A stretch of 64,000 bases of DNA from Xylaria sp. FL1777 (lineage: Eukaryota; Ascomycota; Sordariomycetes; Xylariales; Xylariaceae). Location of the stretch: contig MU400554.1 of assembly GCA_022578965.1 (NCBI GenBank), positions 62,001 to 126,000 of the forward strand, read 5' to 3'. Made by a program: the position numbers and the translations under genes. A model generated the notes under the pieces. It had not been told where the DNA came from and searched no databases. It worked only from the letters and a program-made list of their open reading frames with translations. This document shows positions 38,601-48,584 of this stretch, in pieces (position 1 is the first letter of the stretch; each line of letters opens with the position of its first letter).

Positions 38601-39986
38601 GTGCGCCTTTTCCGCCCTAGGAGGACCTGCTTTTCTTCGAGTCTTGCTAAGTAGGCGGTAAACATGTGTGTCTAAGACCTCTTAATCCTTTTGTCTCTTG
38701 CTCTTTTCAGCCCCATCGTATTCTGATCCCGATGATCCGCGAACGCCGGCTTCGCTGGTTTGGATACATTCAGTATATACTCTCTTCGATGACAATATCC
38801 ATCTGTATAACTCTTGAGATTGTGCGCCCCTGACCCTTATGGACTATTCGGAATGAGAGTGCCGCTGGAATAGCACCGATGGCGAATCTCAACATTGGCA
38901 ACCTGTATTGCCTGGATGGATTGATAACACTGTGAACTGCAATATACTGTGTAAGTGGTCTGCCTACGGTGGGTCATGTGACAGGGACCATGGGAGCCGG
39001 CGAAGGTGCAAAGGTGCATCTTGCCACGAGCTCTCGGCCATAAGCTGCATGAGCCTTAACCATCTTCTCGTCGCTCAGCGATCGATTAAAGCACACCACT
39101 TCCACTCCCTTAAGCGACGCTCTACACGTATGGATGCGTATACAGAGTTCCCAACATATGTTTCACAGCCAGGGCCAACTTACTGTAAGCCAACCAACCC
39201 TCCAGGGTTCTCGACGCCACTGGGGCATACAGAAGGAGAAATAGAGGTTAGGCAGACATAAGTTCTTCACATCACGTGAGAACACATAGATGTAATATTA
39301 TGTGAGGCCCGATTACCAGCGTCTTCCGGCGCCATGCATCGTTTCGAGTTCGCAAATTGCCACCGAAACCGGAAAATATAACGAACGCATACACAATGTC
39401 ACGCTGTGGCACGTTGAAGTCCTTCTCACCGCCATAGAATAGTGGTACGTTACTCGAACCGATCCGCAGCCGATATATCGTGCATCGTAGGATGAACGGA
39501 AAGCTCGTATCCAATCATCCGAGTCTATGCAGGCCGGAATGTAAGACAGCGAAGGCCCCAAATCCCGACTGGTTCGCCAGAGTCCCACTTTATCTCGATT
39601 CTTCTCGGATGCAAGGACTGGAGGGTAAGAGGTGAAAATTAGAAATCGACTCACTGTGTCGTCAGTGTTGCGTGAGTGGTATATTACAGATTACTCATTG
39701 TCGATATGGCATGCAGGCACCGGCGAACTTTCAAGTGAAGAAATTGTCCTACGAGGTGTATGAGTAAAGCAATACAGATCAACAAAATGCATCATAGAAT
39801 TTAGACTACTTTTATTATTAAGTGCCAATCTGTAAGGTAGTATTCCCCTTCTTGTTACCCATCACTGTCGTTAAAATCCCCCCTTTACAGATTGTATCTT
39901 GACTATACGCAGAAAGTATTATGACGTTAATAGACTTTTATTATACTAAATAGATATCTCTTTTCTTCTGACCCCATTTATTCTAG
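35659..39986. other. Gap between PKS promoter and oxidase 3' end
   Basis: These 4.3 kb contain the PKS promoter at the left edge and otherwise no supported gene. Weak candidates are a 60-codon frame just upstream of the PKS (35758-35940, -), a frame at 37769-38002 (+), and a peptidase-like snippet at 39401-39454 (-, discussed under findings). GCAGCAGCAGTAGCAGCAG-type triplet repeats occur around 36.86-36.91 kb. Confidence 0.5.
35735..35743 (-). promoter_or_regulatory. TATA-like box of the PKS gene
   Basis: Read on the minus strand the site is ATATATAAA, about 77-85 nt ahead of the PKS start codon at 35658. This is normal core-promoter spacing and argues that the in-frame codons upstream of 35658 are leader sequence, not protein. 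Confidence 0.45.
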
Positions 39987-42004
39987 TCAGTTGCCGGTTC
40001 CTCTCTTGCGACGTTGCTTCTCCGGGGAAGTCGTTGTTTGGGCTAGATAGGTAACTGTGGTTGTGGAAGATGTCGAGGTTGAGGTTGACGATGACGTGTC
40101 AATCTTATTATAAATAGCACTAATATCAAGATTCAGCTGTTAGTCAATCGAGCGCTTTGGTTCGTTTTCATCATGAACGTGGCGGAACTTACCCGTTGTA
40201 CGTAGTAGGAGGTGTAGTTATGAACCCACTTGTGTCATACCAAAGGAGATTGCCCGCAGCATTCCCCGTTGTTGGTATGCCCTGAGCGTTACAGATGTCG
40301 ATGTGGTCCTGTGGAATTTTGTAATCGACAAGGCGCTCAGGGGCAGCAATAAGGGTCGCAGACAAACCCATCTCGACGTGCCACTCGATGTGGCAGTGGA
40401 GCAGGAAGACACCCGGATTATTAGCCTCAATGCGTAGAACGACATACGAGTTGGCGAACACGGCAACAGTGTCACGCCGCGACGGTGCATCGGGAATCAG
40501 GTTGGTACTCTTCCAACGGCCTGCATTGCTCTTCGGACGTTCGATGATTTGGAATTGATGACCATGTAGATGGAACGGATGGATAGCCGCGTCGTGGTTG
40601 TTGATGACGATCTCCAGCACTTCACCATAACCTACTACGAAAGCACCAACCGAGCCGTATGCGGAAACCTCCGTATTGTTGTCTCCGAGAGACAAGACGG
40701 AGTACAGCGTGGGGACAGGTTGATAGATGAAGGTCTTGTTGTTGAAACAGGCACGTGGATATCCATTGGCGTCTCTACAGTAGTCAAAGCTCAGAACCCA
40801 CTGCTTTACGACAGGGCCAAACGCATGCAACCCGTCATAGGGAACGTATTGCGAATCGTCCGCTGGAAAGAACTCTTCTACGACTGACAGCCCCCTAAGG
40901 TTTCCTTTGGGGTCATTGACTAACTGGCCGGTGAAATTGGTATGGTAGGCGACAGACGGGGTAGCATCTTTTGCCGTATAGTCGGCGTTGGTATCCAATG
41001 CGATCAGATAGGGGTAATTCTGTAGACCATTGTCACCGATAGTAATTAGCACGTCGTAGCGTTGAGCAGCCACGACGCGTAGTTGATTTGATCCTTCTTT
41101 TCGAATATATGTCCCGTCAATCATAATAACTTGCATCTGCAGTGCATTGAACACCACAAAAGCAGCAGTCAGCGCAGAGAAGTTGATAATACGTATACGG
41201 TATGTCTTTCCCGGCTCGATGGGGATATGTCCATCGCTTCCCTCGTTTACCAAAGCACTGTTTGGTCGTGGTGGTTCGAAACTTGTGTTGTTTTTTTGAA
41301 GCATCTTTGAAACTACTGTTTGGGATTGGGCGTGATACCTATTCAAAGTGTTAATCTGGGTTAGCCTTAGCCAAAACCACAGGAGTGTAGTATAAAACAA
41401 TCGTACCAGTCTGAAACTGTGAGTATCACGTCCGCATCGTAGTCGTCCAGATATGGGTCATGCGGGTTGTGGACAATCAAAGGTCCACGAAAACCATCTG
41501 GATATTGCCCCATATTATGTGAATGATCTACCCAAATATTAGCATATAGAGTAGCTCAACTTGAACGGAATTATTTACACCAGTATGTTCCAGGCTGGTT
41601 GGCCTATTCCAACTCCTAGTTAGTTTGTGTTCTCTTGCGTGTAAATGTATCGGGAGTATGCGTACCATGAAGCTGTAAGTCATTGAATAATTCGGAGGTA
41701 GAGGACACTGGCTAGTACCCACGGAGCCATCCATGGCAATCGAATCAATTTGATTGATGCCATGGAAATGCATACCCGTAGTCTCGTTGCCTAGTTTGTT
41801 TAATAGATTGACAACGACGGTATCACCAACCGACGCCTCAATAATTGGACATGGCCATGAGTTATTAATGCCTATGACCGGCCTGCTAAAGCCATCTGGC
41901 GCGGCCCATACCCAGGTAACCTCCCAATTATAAGTGACTGTTGCTGCTAATACAGCAATAGTATGAAAGAGAGTAAAGAGCGGAATAAGGGATGCTCTAT
42001 ACAT
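39987..42004 (-). CDS. Secreted multicopper oxidase (Abr1/Fet3-like clade), candidate pigment oxidase
   Basis: This is a copper enzyme that by family oxidises phenols or metal ions with O2; in this context it probably acts on naphthol pigments outside the cell. Proposed minus-strand exons are 42004-41666, 41603-41579 (25 nt), 41527-41407, 41338-40193 and 40119-39987 (587 residues). Residues 1-21 are a hydrophobic signal peptide. All four copper motifs are present: HFHG (79-82), YWYHSH (120-125), HPFHLHGH (from about 415) and HCHIEWH (476-482), with Leu at the expected axial position, as in Fet3-type enzymes. Splicing restores SDWYH. Sequence style ([24 protein letters not shown]) is of the iron-oxidase/Abr1 clade, but no C-terminal membrane anchor is seen; the tail is Ser/Thr-rich and ends in KQRRKRG. 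The last intron is the least certain. A role in iron uptake remains possible. Confidence 0.85.
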
Positions 42005-44120
42005 TGTAGGTAGGAGGAAGAGGTACCGAGGCCTAGAGAACTTCCATAAACGAGTGACAGATAGAAAAATGAAGCAATGGTCTGTAATGCTTCCCAGAAG
42101 GTTAAGTATATGAGTATGACGTTCACTAATCTGTGGCATCGTCACGATCTTATACGTATTCATGAAGGAACCTTGCCGAGCCTGGCTATAATGAAAGAGG
42201 GTTCCAATGAAGTAAAGTCAATGTTGTTCAACAGTCACGGCGGCATGTCTAGTTCAAATCTTGGAAGTCTTACTTAGCAAAACCTAACTCGCTCGACAGA
42301 GGGTCTTTCAAAAATAGGTCACAACTGCAGTAGATTTCGGCTTCCTGCATCCAGAGATATAAATAGGCAAAGCCGTTTGAATACTTGTTTGCGGAGCTCT
42401 TGGCTACTCCGAATCATATGAACTTGATGTTGAGAAAAAAGGAGACTCGCTCCGTCGAATCTCGGCAATCGCTTCTTGCTAAGGTAAAAAATCTCCCAGT
42501 TGGTAAATCAAAGAATTGTAGCTTTGAAGGTGATTAGGTTATTATTATATGTCATTGAATGAAATTTGATGGATATTGCTTACCGGGCAGAGAAGGGGTA
42601 TAATACAAGATAAGAAGTGAAAACAATAGCCTAGAATTAGTCGAAGCTTATTAGCATCTCGGCTATATTTTTGTACGAATAAGCCTCTACATTGGATTAA
42701 CTTTCTATCTTTTCTAGATATCGGGCTTCGTATAGTAGCTTTACTTCGGTCGACAGGTTTCTCTGGGAATCTGTCAACGAAGACAATACTAGTCTCCTCT
42801 TGGTTGTCAGTGGGTCATCTTGTATGAGTGACAGACCTTAGAATGGGTGACACTCCCATCATGATATTGTGGGTCAGGGTATAGGGGGAACCTTAGCAAG
42901 CCCTCGAAAATAGACGATATTCCTAAATCACATCCTGGCATTACCGGAGTAATAGGCCGAGAATGCACCTGGATGCAAGGCTTCTAACTATGTCGTATCT
43001 TTAGAATCACGATATGGGAAAAATCCCGGAGAAAATGAGTGCTACAGAAATCTTGACAAAGCCGGTGTCTGAAATAGGAAATGCTACATCACTTCGAGGA
43101 TTCAGCTATGTTGTGTATAAGTAAGTCTCGACTGGCTGTGAGGCTAACCACCCGGTGTTGCAAGGACGACCCTAGTTTAACACCAATCAGAATCAATAAA
43201 ATGAATATTATGCTGGAAGCCTTCGCTAGCTGAATGCAGGGCTTGAATAAGACCGATGACTACGTAAAATCAGGAGGGTGTGGACTACGGAGGCAGTCTA
43301 CTTACACTTGTAGTATAATGGAGCTAACTGTTGGGGAAACATTTCGGTAAATCTCTTGTATGGAGTACTCAGCAAATATGGTACTATTTTGGCGGAATGT
43401 ACGCATATGGAATTTGAAGATTTCCTGGCTGCCCATGTCAGAACCTTATATTGGTCTATGTCAAGGTTGTCTTATTGGCTGTTACGTATGTGACGATCTC
43501 ACCTTCGCATGTCGGAATTTATACATTAGACCTCTCGCGGCGTATTAAAATAACTGTCGTTGTGCTAATGAAACACGCCAGGGAATACATTTATATAAGG
43601 ATGCAATGTGTCCTGGTAATATGATACGCGAAGGAGCTGGCAATTTTTTGAATTCTTGTAATTAGGTTGGAACAAGTGACAGGTTTTCTGCTAAATTCGG
43701 ATATCACCAGAGTTGATGTGACGATATGCAAAAGAAGTATGTGGCTTTAATGCACCTTAGCTCTGATTCTACAAAAAATGCATACAAATATACGATTAAG
43801 CCTGAGTATCAGCTCGATATATATATAAGAGTTATGCACTCAGTGAGTTCTTAGTATTCAGGCCATCTCCACAAGTGGTATCGATAAGCATCTCACCACG
43901 TCCCTTTCGAGCATCGCCGACATACATGTAATACGACGCTGACTTGGCTGTGATGAGCGTTCATCTAGCATCATATTTGTCCTATACCCCATGACATAGT
44001 TATTGCTGTCGGCAAAACAAGTGTCTAGAGGAAAAAGAACGCGCACGGTGATTTAAATCCTCCTGCCACTTCAATTATCTACCTCCACCAACCCACGTAG
44101 TAATAAGACATAGACCGAGT
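42005..44120. other. Divergent intergenic region, AT-rich
   Basis: This 2.1 kb lies between the 5' ends of the oxidase (-) and the TMEM19-like gene (+), so it should hold both promoters. No gene is supported. A good plus-strand TATA-like string (TATAAATAG, 42358-42366) has no matching gene downstream within normal range. The sequence is visibly AT-rich compared with both neighbours. Confidence 0.55.
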
Positions 44121-45254
44121 ATGAAAGCCATTATCGCGGTCCCCGCAACGCTTGCGCTGGTCTATCGGGCTCATTCGCACAAATCGCTGACACCCTTTGG
44201 CATCTTCGTAGCCGCGCTGACAGCTACTGTCCACGCCATTCATCCATGGAATCTACCATTCGTGCTGTTGATCGTCTTCTTCCTCGCCGGCACACGCGCC
44301 ACCGCTGTTAAGAAGGAGGTGAAAGCCGGCTTGACACTCCATGCTCAAGGCAGCGACGGGGGCGAGGGCCCGCGGACCCATGTGCAAGTCCTCGCTAACT
44401 CGCTCATGGCCTCCATTCTGTCGCTTCTACACACCTACCAACTCCGCCAGAGGCGCGAGGCTGTCTGGGATGGGCAGCATCCCAAGGGTACATACTGCTA
44501 CAGTTGGGGAGGTGACCTGCTGGTTATCGGCATTATTGCAAATTATGCTGCGGTGTGTGCCGACACCTTCTCCTCTGAGCTCGGCATCCTGTCTCGCACC
44601 GAGCCGAGACTCATCACATCGCTCACTCTACGAAAGGTCCCGCGGGGCACTAATGGAGGTGTCACTCTATGGGGACTAGTCGCAGGCTTCTTGGGCTCTA
44701 TGATCATCGTAACCGCATCTCTAATGTTCCTACCGCTGTGCGGCGATCACACGAGTGGTATGATTGCTGGTGGCCGGCCCTGGTCGCTGAGCGAGAAAGT
44801 AGTTTTTGCAGGGGGGTTGACCATTTGGGGCACGCTTGGAAGTGTATTGGACAGCTTCCTAGGAGGATGGCTGCAGAGAAGCGTTCGCGATGTGAGAACT
44901 GGCAAGATTGTTGAAGGCGAGGGAGGCGTACGCGTTCTCACTTCCGTAGACGCGCAGCCTAAAGCTGCTCAGGAGGTTAAAAAGACCGCGGCCGCAAAGA
45001 TCAAGCTTGCTGGCGAGGAGAGTACCTCGGCAGTTGATGACAGCACACCCGCCGAGGACCCCTATAACCCGAAAAACAAGCATCGCAAACCTAGCTTTGG
45101 GGACAACAAGCCTACTCGTGTCGCAGAGACTGGCTGGGACTTGCTCGATAACAACGACGTTAATTTCTTGATGGCATTCATCATGAGTGTTGGGGGGATG
45201 GCGGTCGCAGCTTGGTATTGGGACATGCCCATTAGCAGCATCTTGGAAGATTAA
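44121..45254 (+). CDS. TMEM19/DUF92 family integral membrane protein
   Basis: This is a 377-residue polytopic membrane protein of the DUF92/TMEM19 family, encoded by one exon. Hydrophobic segments are visible near residues 1-20, 25-60, 128-150, 190-215 and 235-255, and again near the C-terminus (LMAFIMSVGGMAVAAWYW). The family-typical block CADTFSSELGIL is present, followed by RKVPRGTNGGVTLWGL. A charged, lysine-rich hydrophilic insert covers roughly 275-345. In plants a DUF92 member (VTE6) phosphorylates phytyl phosphate; function in fungi is not settled, so no reaction is assigned. The gene converges on the Ras-like gene, with 388 bp between stop codons. It is probably outside the pigment cluster. 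Confidence 0.88.
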   Translation: MKAIIAVPATLALVYRAHSHKSLTPFGIFVAALTATVHAIHPWNLPFVLLIVFFLAGTRATAVKKEVKAGLTLHAQGSDGGEGPRTHVQVLANSLMASILSLLHTYQLRQRREAVWDGQHPKGTYCYSWGGDLLVIGIIANYAAVCADTFSSELGILSRTEPRLITSLTLRKVPRGTNGGVTLWGLVAGFLGSMIIVTASLMFLPLCGDHTSGMIAGGRPWSLSEKVVFAGGLTIWGTLGSVLDSFLGGWLQRSVRDVRTGKIVEGEGGVRVLTSVDAQPKAAQEVKKTAAAKIKLAGEESTSAVDDSTPAEDPYNPKNKHRKPSFGDNKPTRVAETGWDLLDNNDVNFLMAFIMSVGGMAVAAWYWDMPISSILED

Positions 45255-45642
45255 ACACGAGGTAGAAGTAATTCGAGTACACTTAGGTTCGATTCTCACT
45301 AAGTTGTCGGCAGCCCCCCTGCCATTGCCATGGCTATGGCATTTATGGTTTGCAGCCGCAGCCTGGTCATAATCTGATGGTTCTACCTAATGGAGACAAA
45401 TGAAAAAGACGAGCGAACCATATGTACCTCGGTAACGTACATAGCAACTCTTGGTTAATGAGCGCATATAGACCCTTCCTGCAGATTCCACGATATCTTT
45501 CTTTTTCCAATACCTCGCCGTCAAACTGCATCTTATCAACGTTGATTCCAGAAACCCAGCCGACCCCGTATCGCCTCCGCCGAAACTCAAGACCAATACA
45601 AGCGACTCACCCATATTTTGAAAATAGGAAGCCGTTCCCATG
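45255..45642. other. Short convergent 3' intergenic region
   Basis: The 388 bp between two convergent stop codons should hold both 3' untranslated regions. No conserved terminator or gene is recognised. Confidence 0.6.
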
Positions 45643-46555
45643 TCAAATCACAGCAGGTTTCCTGACTGCGCCTCCAAACGCGCGTCGAAACAGAGACCAA
45701 ACCCTCCATGGCGCTTTCTTAGGCGATTTATGCAAGCTACAACCGTTCGCTGATTCCAAGTTTTCGTCAGGAACATCATCGTCTTGCTCCTGGCACTGCT
45801 GTGCCTGCTGCCGCAGTCTAAGCAGCTCAGTGCCCAAAAGTAGGAAGAGGCTGTCCACGTTTTCGCCCGTCCGCGCCGAGGTCTCCCGAAATGCGCAGCG
45901 TGTTCGGCCGCCCCCGAAGTGACACGCTAGCTCGTATCCTTCGCCCTCAGTCACCATCCGATATGAACCTCCCCTGGTCCCCTCGTCGCCATCTGCCTTG
46001 TTGCCGGCTAGGATGAGGCTATAATACTGACGCTCATCTACCTCGAGCGCTTCCTGTATCCGCTGATATAGCTCTTGGGCTAGAACGAAGGAATCGCGAG
46101 ATCGCACATCGTATGTCAGTATGGCGGCTTCCGTAATGGCTACTGCGTGCCGCAGGTAATGGCCTTCGGACAACTGGCTAGGCGCTAACTCGAGGGCATC
46201 GACCACGTATGTCTGGTCCCTTATCTCAATCTTGCGCTGGCATCCTCGCTCGTATTCTGGGTTTGGTTCACCAGTGAAGCCGCCTTTGCAGAACTTTACG
46301 AGATGTTAGAGGAATGAGGATTGATATGTAAGAGTGCTAGGCGTTTACCCTTGTCAGTATGGCGGTCTTGCCGCAGCCCTTGGATCCTAATATCAAGATA
46401 CGAAAACGCCCGGCCAGCGGCCGCTCGGGAGATAATGACCTTCTTCTCGTGAACCCCTGAACATTGCTCGGTTTCCATGCAAGTATTGCACGGAAGTATC
46501 GTTTTTCCTCATCTGACAGGGTCATAGACTCTTTCTTCTCGTCACTGTCTGACAT
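45643..46555 (-). CDS. Divergent Ras-like small GTPase
   Basis: This is a P-loop GTPase-like protein of 285 residues. Minus-strand exons are 46555-46349 and 46293-45643, with a CTAAC branch site in the 54-nt intron. A 50-residue charged N-terminal extension (SDSDEKKE, RRRSLSPER) precedes the P-loop GSKGCGKT (57-64). G4 is NKAD (167-170) and G5 is ETSAR (206-210). The G3 region reads DALE (from D101) where DTAG is expected, so the conserved glycine and the Ras Gln61 equivalent are missing. An extra acidic loop (GDEGTRGG) follows NKAD. There is no C-terminal CaaX or double-Cys prenylation signal; the protein ends in RKPAVI, preceded by a basic/aromatic stretch (KKAPWRVWSLFRR). It may bind GTP with little hydrolysis. 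Function is unassigned. Confidence 0.82.
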
Positions 46556-48584
46556 CGCTAGAACATCACTGAGGGATTATGCCTGGAAAGTGGTGGTTGA
46601 TTGCGATAGGGACCGTTCGACAACAACTTTGTCATTTTTGATATGAGATTTGTTGTGAAGAAGGAGATTGTGATCTTTTTAGGGTCTGCTTATGGCGTCT
46701 TTGCAGTTGTCATACCCAAACACTAGCACACAAGATGATCAAGATAATTCGTAGAGAGTGTTATGATCGCGCTATCCAATGCTCATTCAACATCGGACTA
46801 CCAATACCGTAGAGCATGACATGACACCGCTAGGGAAATTCGGAAGAATCATGAGACACTACTATGTATCTTGATAGGACAGCTGGATTCTGCCGAAGCG
46901 TGCAACGAGAAATCCCCCTGTGCCTATGTACGACAGGTCACCGTTTCTCTTTTGGCGCGATATCTGGCCATTGTACTAGGCAGAGTGATCATGGGACGGC
47001 AGTGACAGCCTCCGTCAATATTGCCGTCACATTGCAGGACCCAAAGTTGCAGTATTGGAGGATATTACTCGGCGCACATGCAAATACTTCCATGCACATA
47101 CTCAGTAATGCCGTTGATGGGTGTGCCAAGGGTATTGTTTGCCAATTGCATCAGCCATTAAATCTTATCTACCGCTCCCAGATCTGCACGATCGATTCCG
47201 ATATATTCGTAAACAAACATCGTAGATGGATGATACTGTCGTAGCGTATGAAACCCATCGAGATGAGGCAGCGTGCCAGCACACGACATTCCCGTCGTGC
47301 AGAGAAACAACAGCGTCATTTTCTTCCTGTGCATGTCTTGTGCTACGATAAAGAGTTTGTTTTAGCGCACCACCCCAGATAATTCTCGGGACGAGAATGT
47401 TCCCTTTCTGCCGTGGTTTCGTTACCGTTGACTTCTGATCGTGGCCACACACCCCATGATTTACCCCGTAGGGCTTATTACCCGCGCCGACCGCCATCTA
47501 CAGCTCGGTATATTAGAAAACAATGGCTAGCTGCATCTCGTTCATGGCTAATAGGATGGCATTAGATACTGGAAGCAGCGTGTCTACCTTCGGCTCGTAA
47601 AAACAACATCAAGACTCAGCCAGCAAGAAATGTGATATTTTGAATCGTATCCCGAACCATGCGCAAGATATGTGACGGATCATATCTAGGTTAGGGACAA
47701 TAACCTAGAGGCCTCTACCTACTTACCATTGGATGGAGACCTAGATCCATCTAGATACACTAAACTCCCCGGTGTTGTTTCCCGAAAAGCCCCTCTTAAA
47801 TCCCTGTACGCCAACACCAGCTTGACTTGATTTGGGGTTCAGCTGGTTCTATATTGGGAGCCAGCTCCACCGCCAACTATTCTCTGTTGGTGACGAGCTG
47901 AGAAAGAATGTCTAGTACAGGCAGCTTTAGGCAGCGGCTGGATGAGTTTTTTTTTTCCCTTTCTTAATGAGGCCGTTCCTGGCCAGCCGTAGACACGAGG
48001 ACTTGATGTGTACCTGGGCTATTTCGTGTCTAGTGTTCAGCTGAGCACAGTAGTCGGTAAGCATCCGTTAACAGCTCAGGTGATAGATCGTGACAAGCAA
48101 AACATGGATATTCAATAGCCCTCATCGTTTCATATGTCCGTGGGATACATCGCATGCTTCTGGAACACTCGCGGAGCAATTAACGCATTTTATACATATG
48201 CTGAAGTTGGTAATCAGCGTTGCAGCGAACTGCTCGAAACGGTTCCCCGGTCGCACGACATAGCTACCTCACGCGTCAAATCCACCACTGAGACATCGCA
48301 AGTGGGGTGGTCGTGTTCTGGAGCTTTGTTGATTAGATTCGAACGGTCGCGAGCTGGTGGCCTGGCCAAGGAGGAGGAGAGAGGTTGATTGTGGTTCATA
48401 GACGTGTATAGAAAGAAGTGCAGCGCAAGCTGGGATTCCCTTCGAGCTCCTTCTCGGCAAAACGATATCCCTCCAGCTCGAGCACGTCTTACGATAACCC
48501 GATCTCTTAAATCTGCCGGCGACCTAACTTTGCTCTCAATCTCCCCGCCCTCTGCCGTTTGCGCGGCAAGATGCTATAGCGGCT
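46556..48584. other. Divergent intergenic region
   Basis: This 2.0 kb separates the 5' ends of the GTPase (-) and DUF3433 (+) genes. The 127-codon frame at 46864-47244 (+) resembles nothing I recognise. A 9-nt T run near 47949 and pyrimidine-rich sequence precede the DUF3433 gene. A minimal upstream ORF at its right edge is listed separately. Confidence 0.55.
48571..48579 (+). promoter_or_regulatory. Minimal upstream ORF (Met-Leu-stop) ahead of the DUF3433 gene
   Basis: ATG CTA TAG ends five bases before the main ATG at 48585. The upstream ATG has A at -3, so it could be recognised by scanning ribosomes, and the very short spacing would disfavour reinitiation at the main start. The role is inferred; it depends on the transcript starting upstream of 48571. 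Confidence 0.4.

Noticed and set aside
39987..42004. Calling the oxidase a Fet3 iron-uptake ferroxidase
   Set aside because: No C-terminal membrane span is visible and no Ftr1-type permease lies nearby; the pigment context favours an Abr1-like role, though iron oxidation is not excluded.
42358..42366. TATAAATAG as promoter of the TMEM19-like gene
   Set aside because: It lies about 1.75 kb before the start codon, too far for a core promoter without evidence of a long spliced leader.
45280..45300. GGTTCGATTCT string resembling a tRNA B box
   Set aside because: No matching A box or cloverleaf can be drawn, and the 5' part would overlap the end of the TMEM19-like coding sequence.
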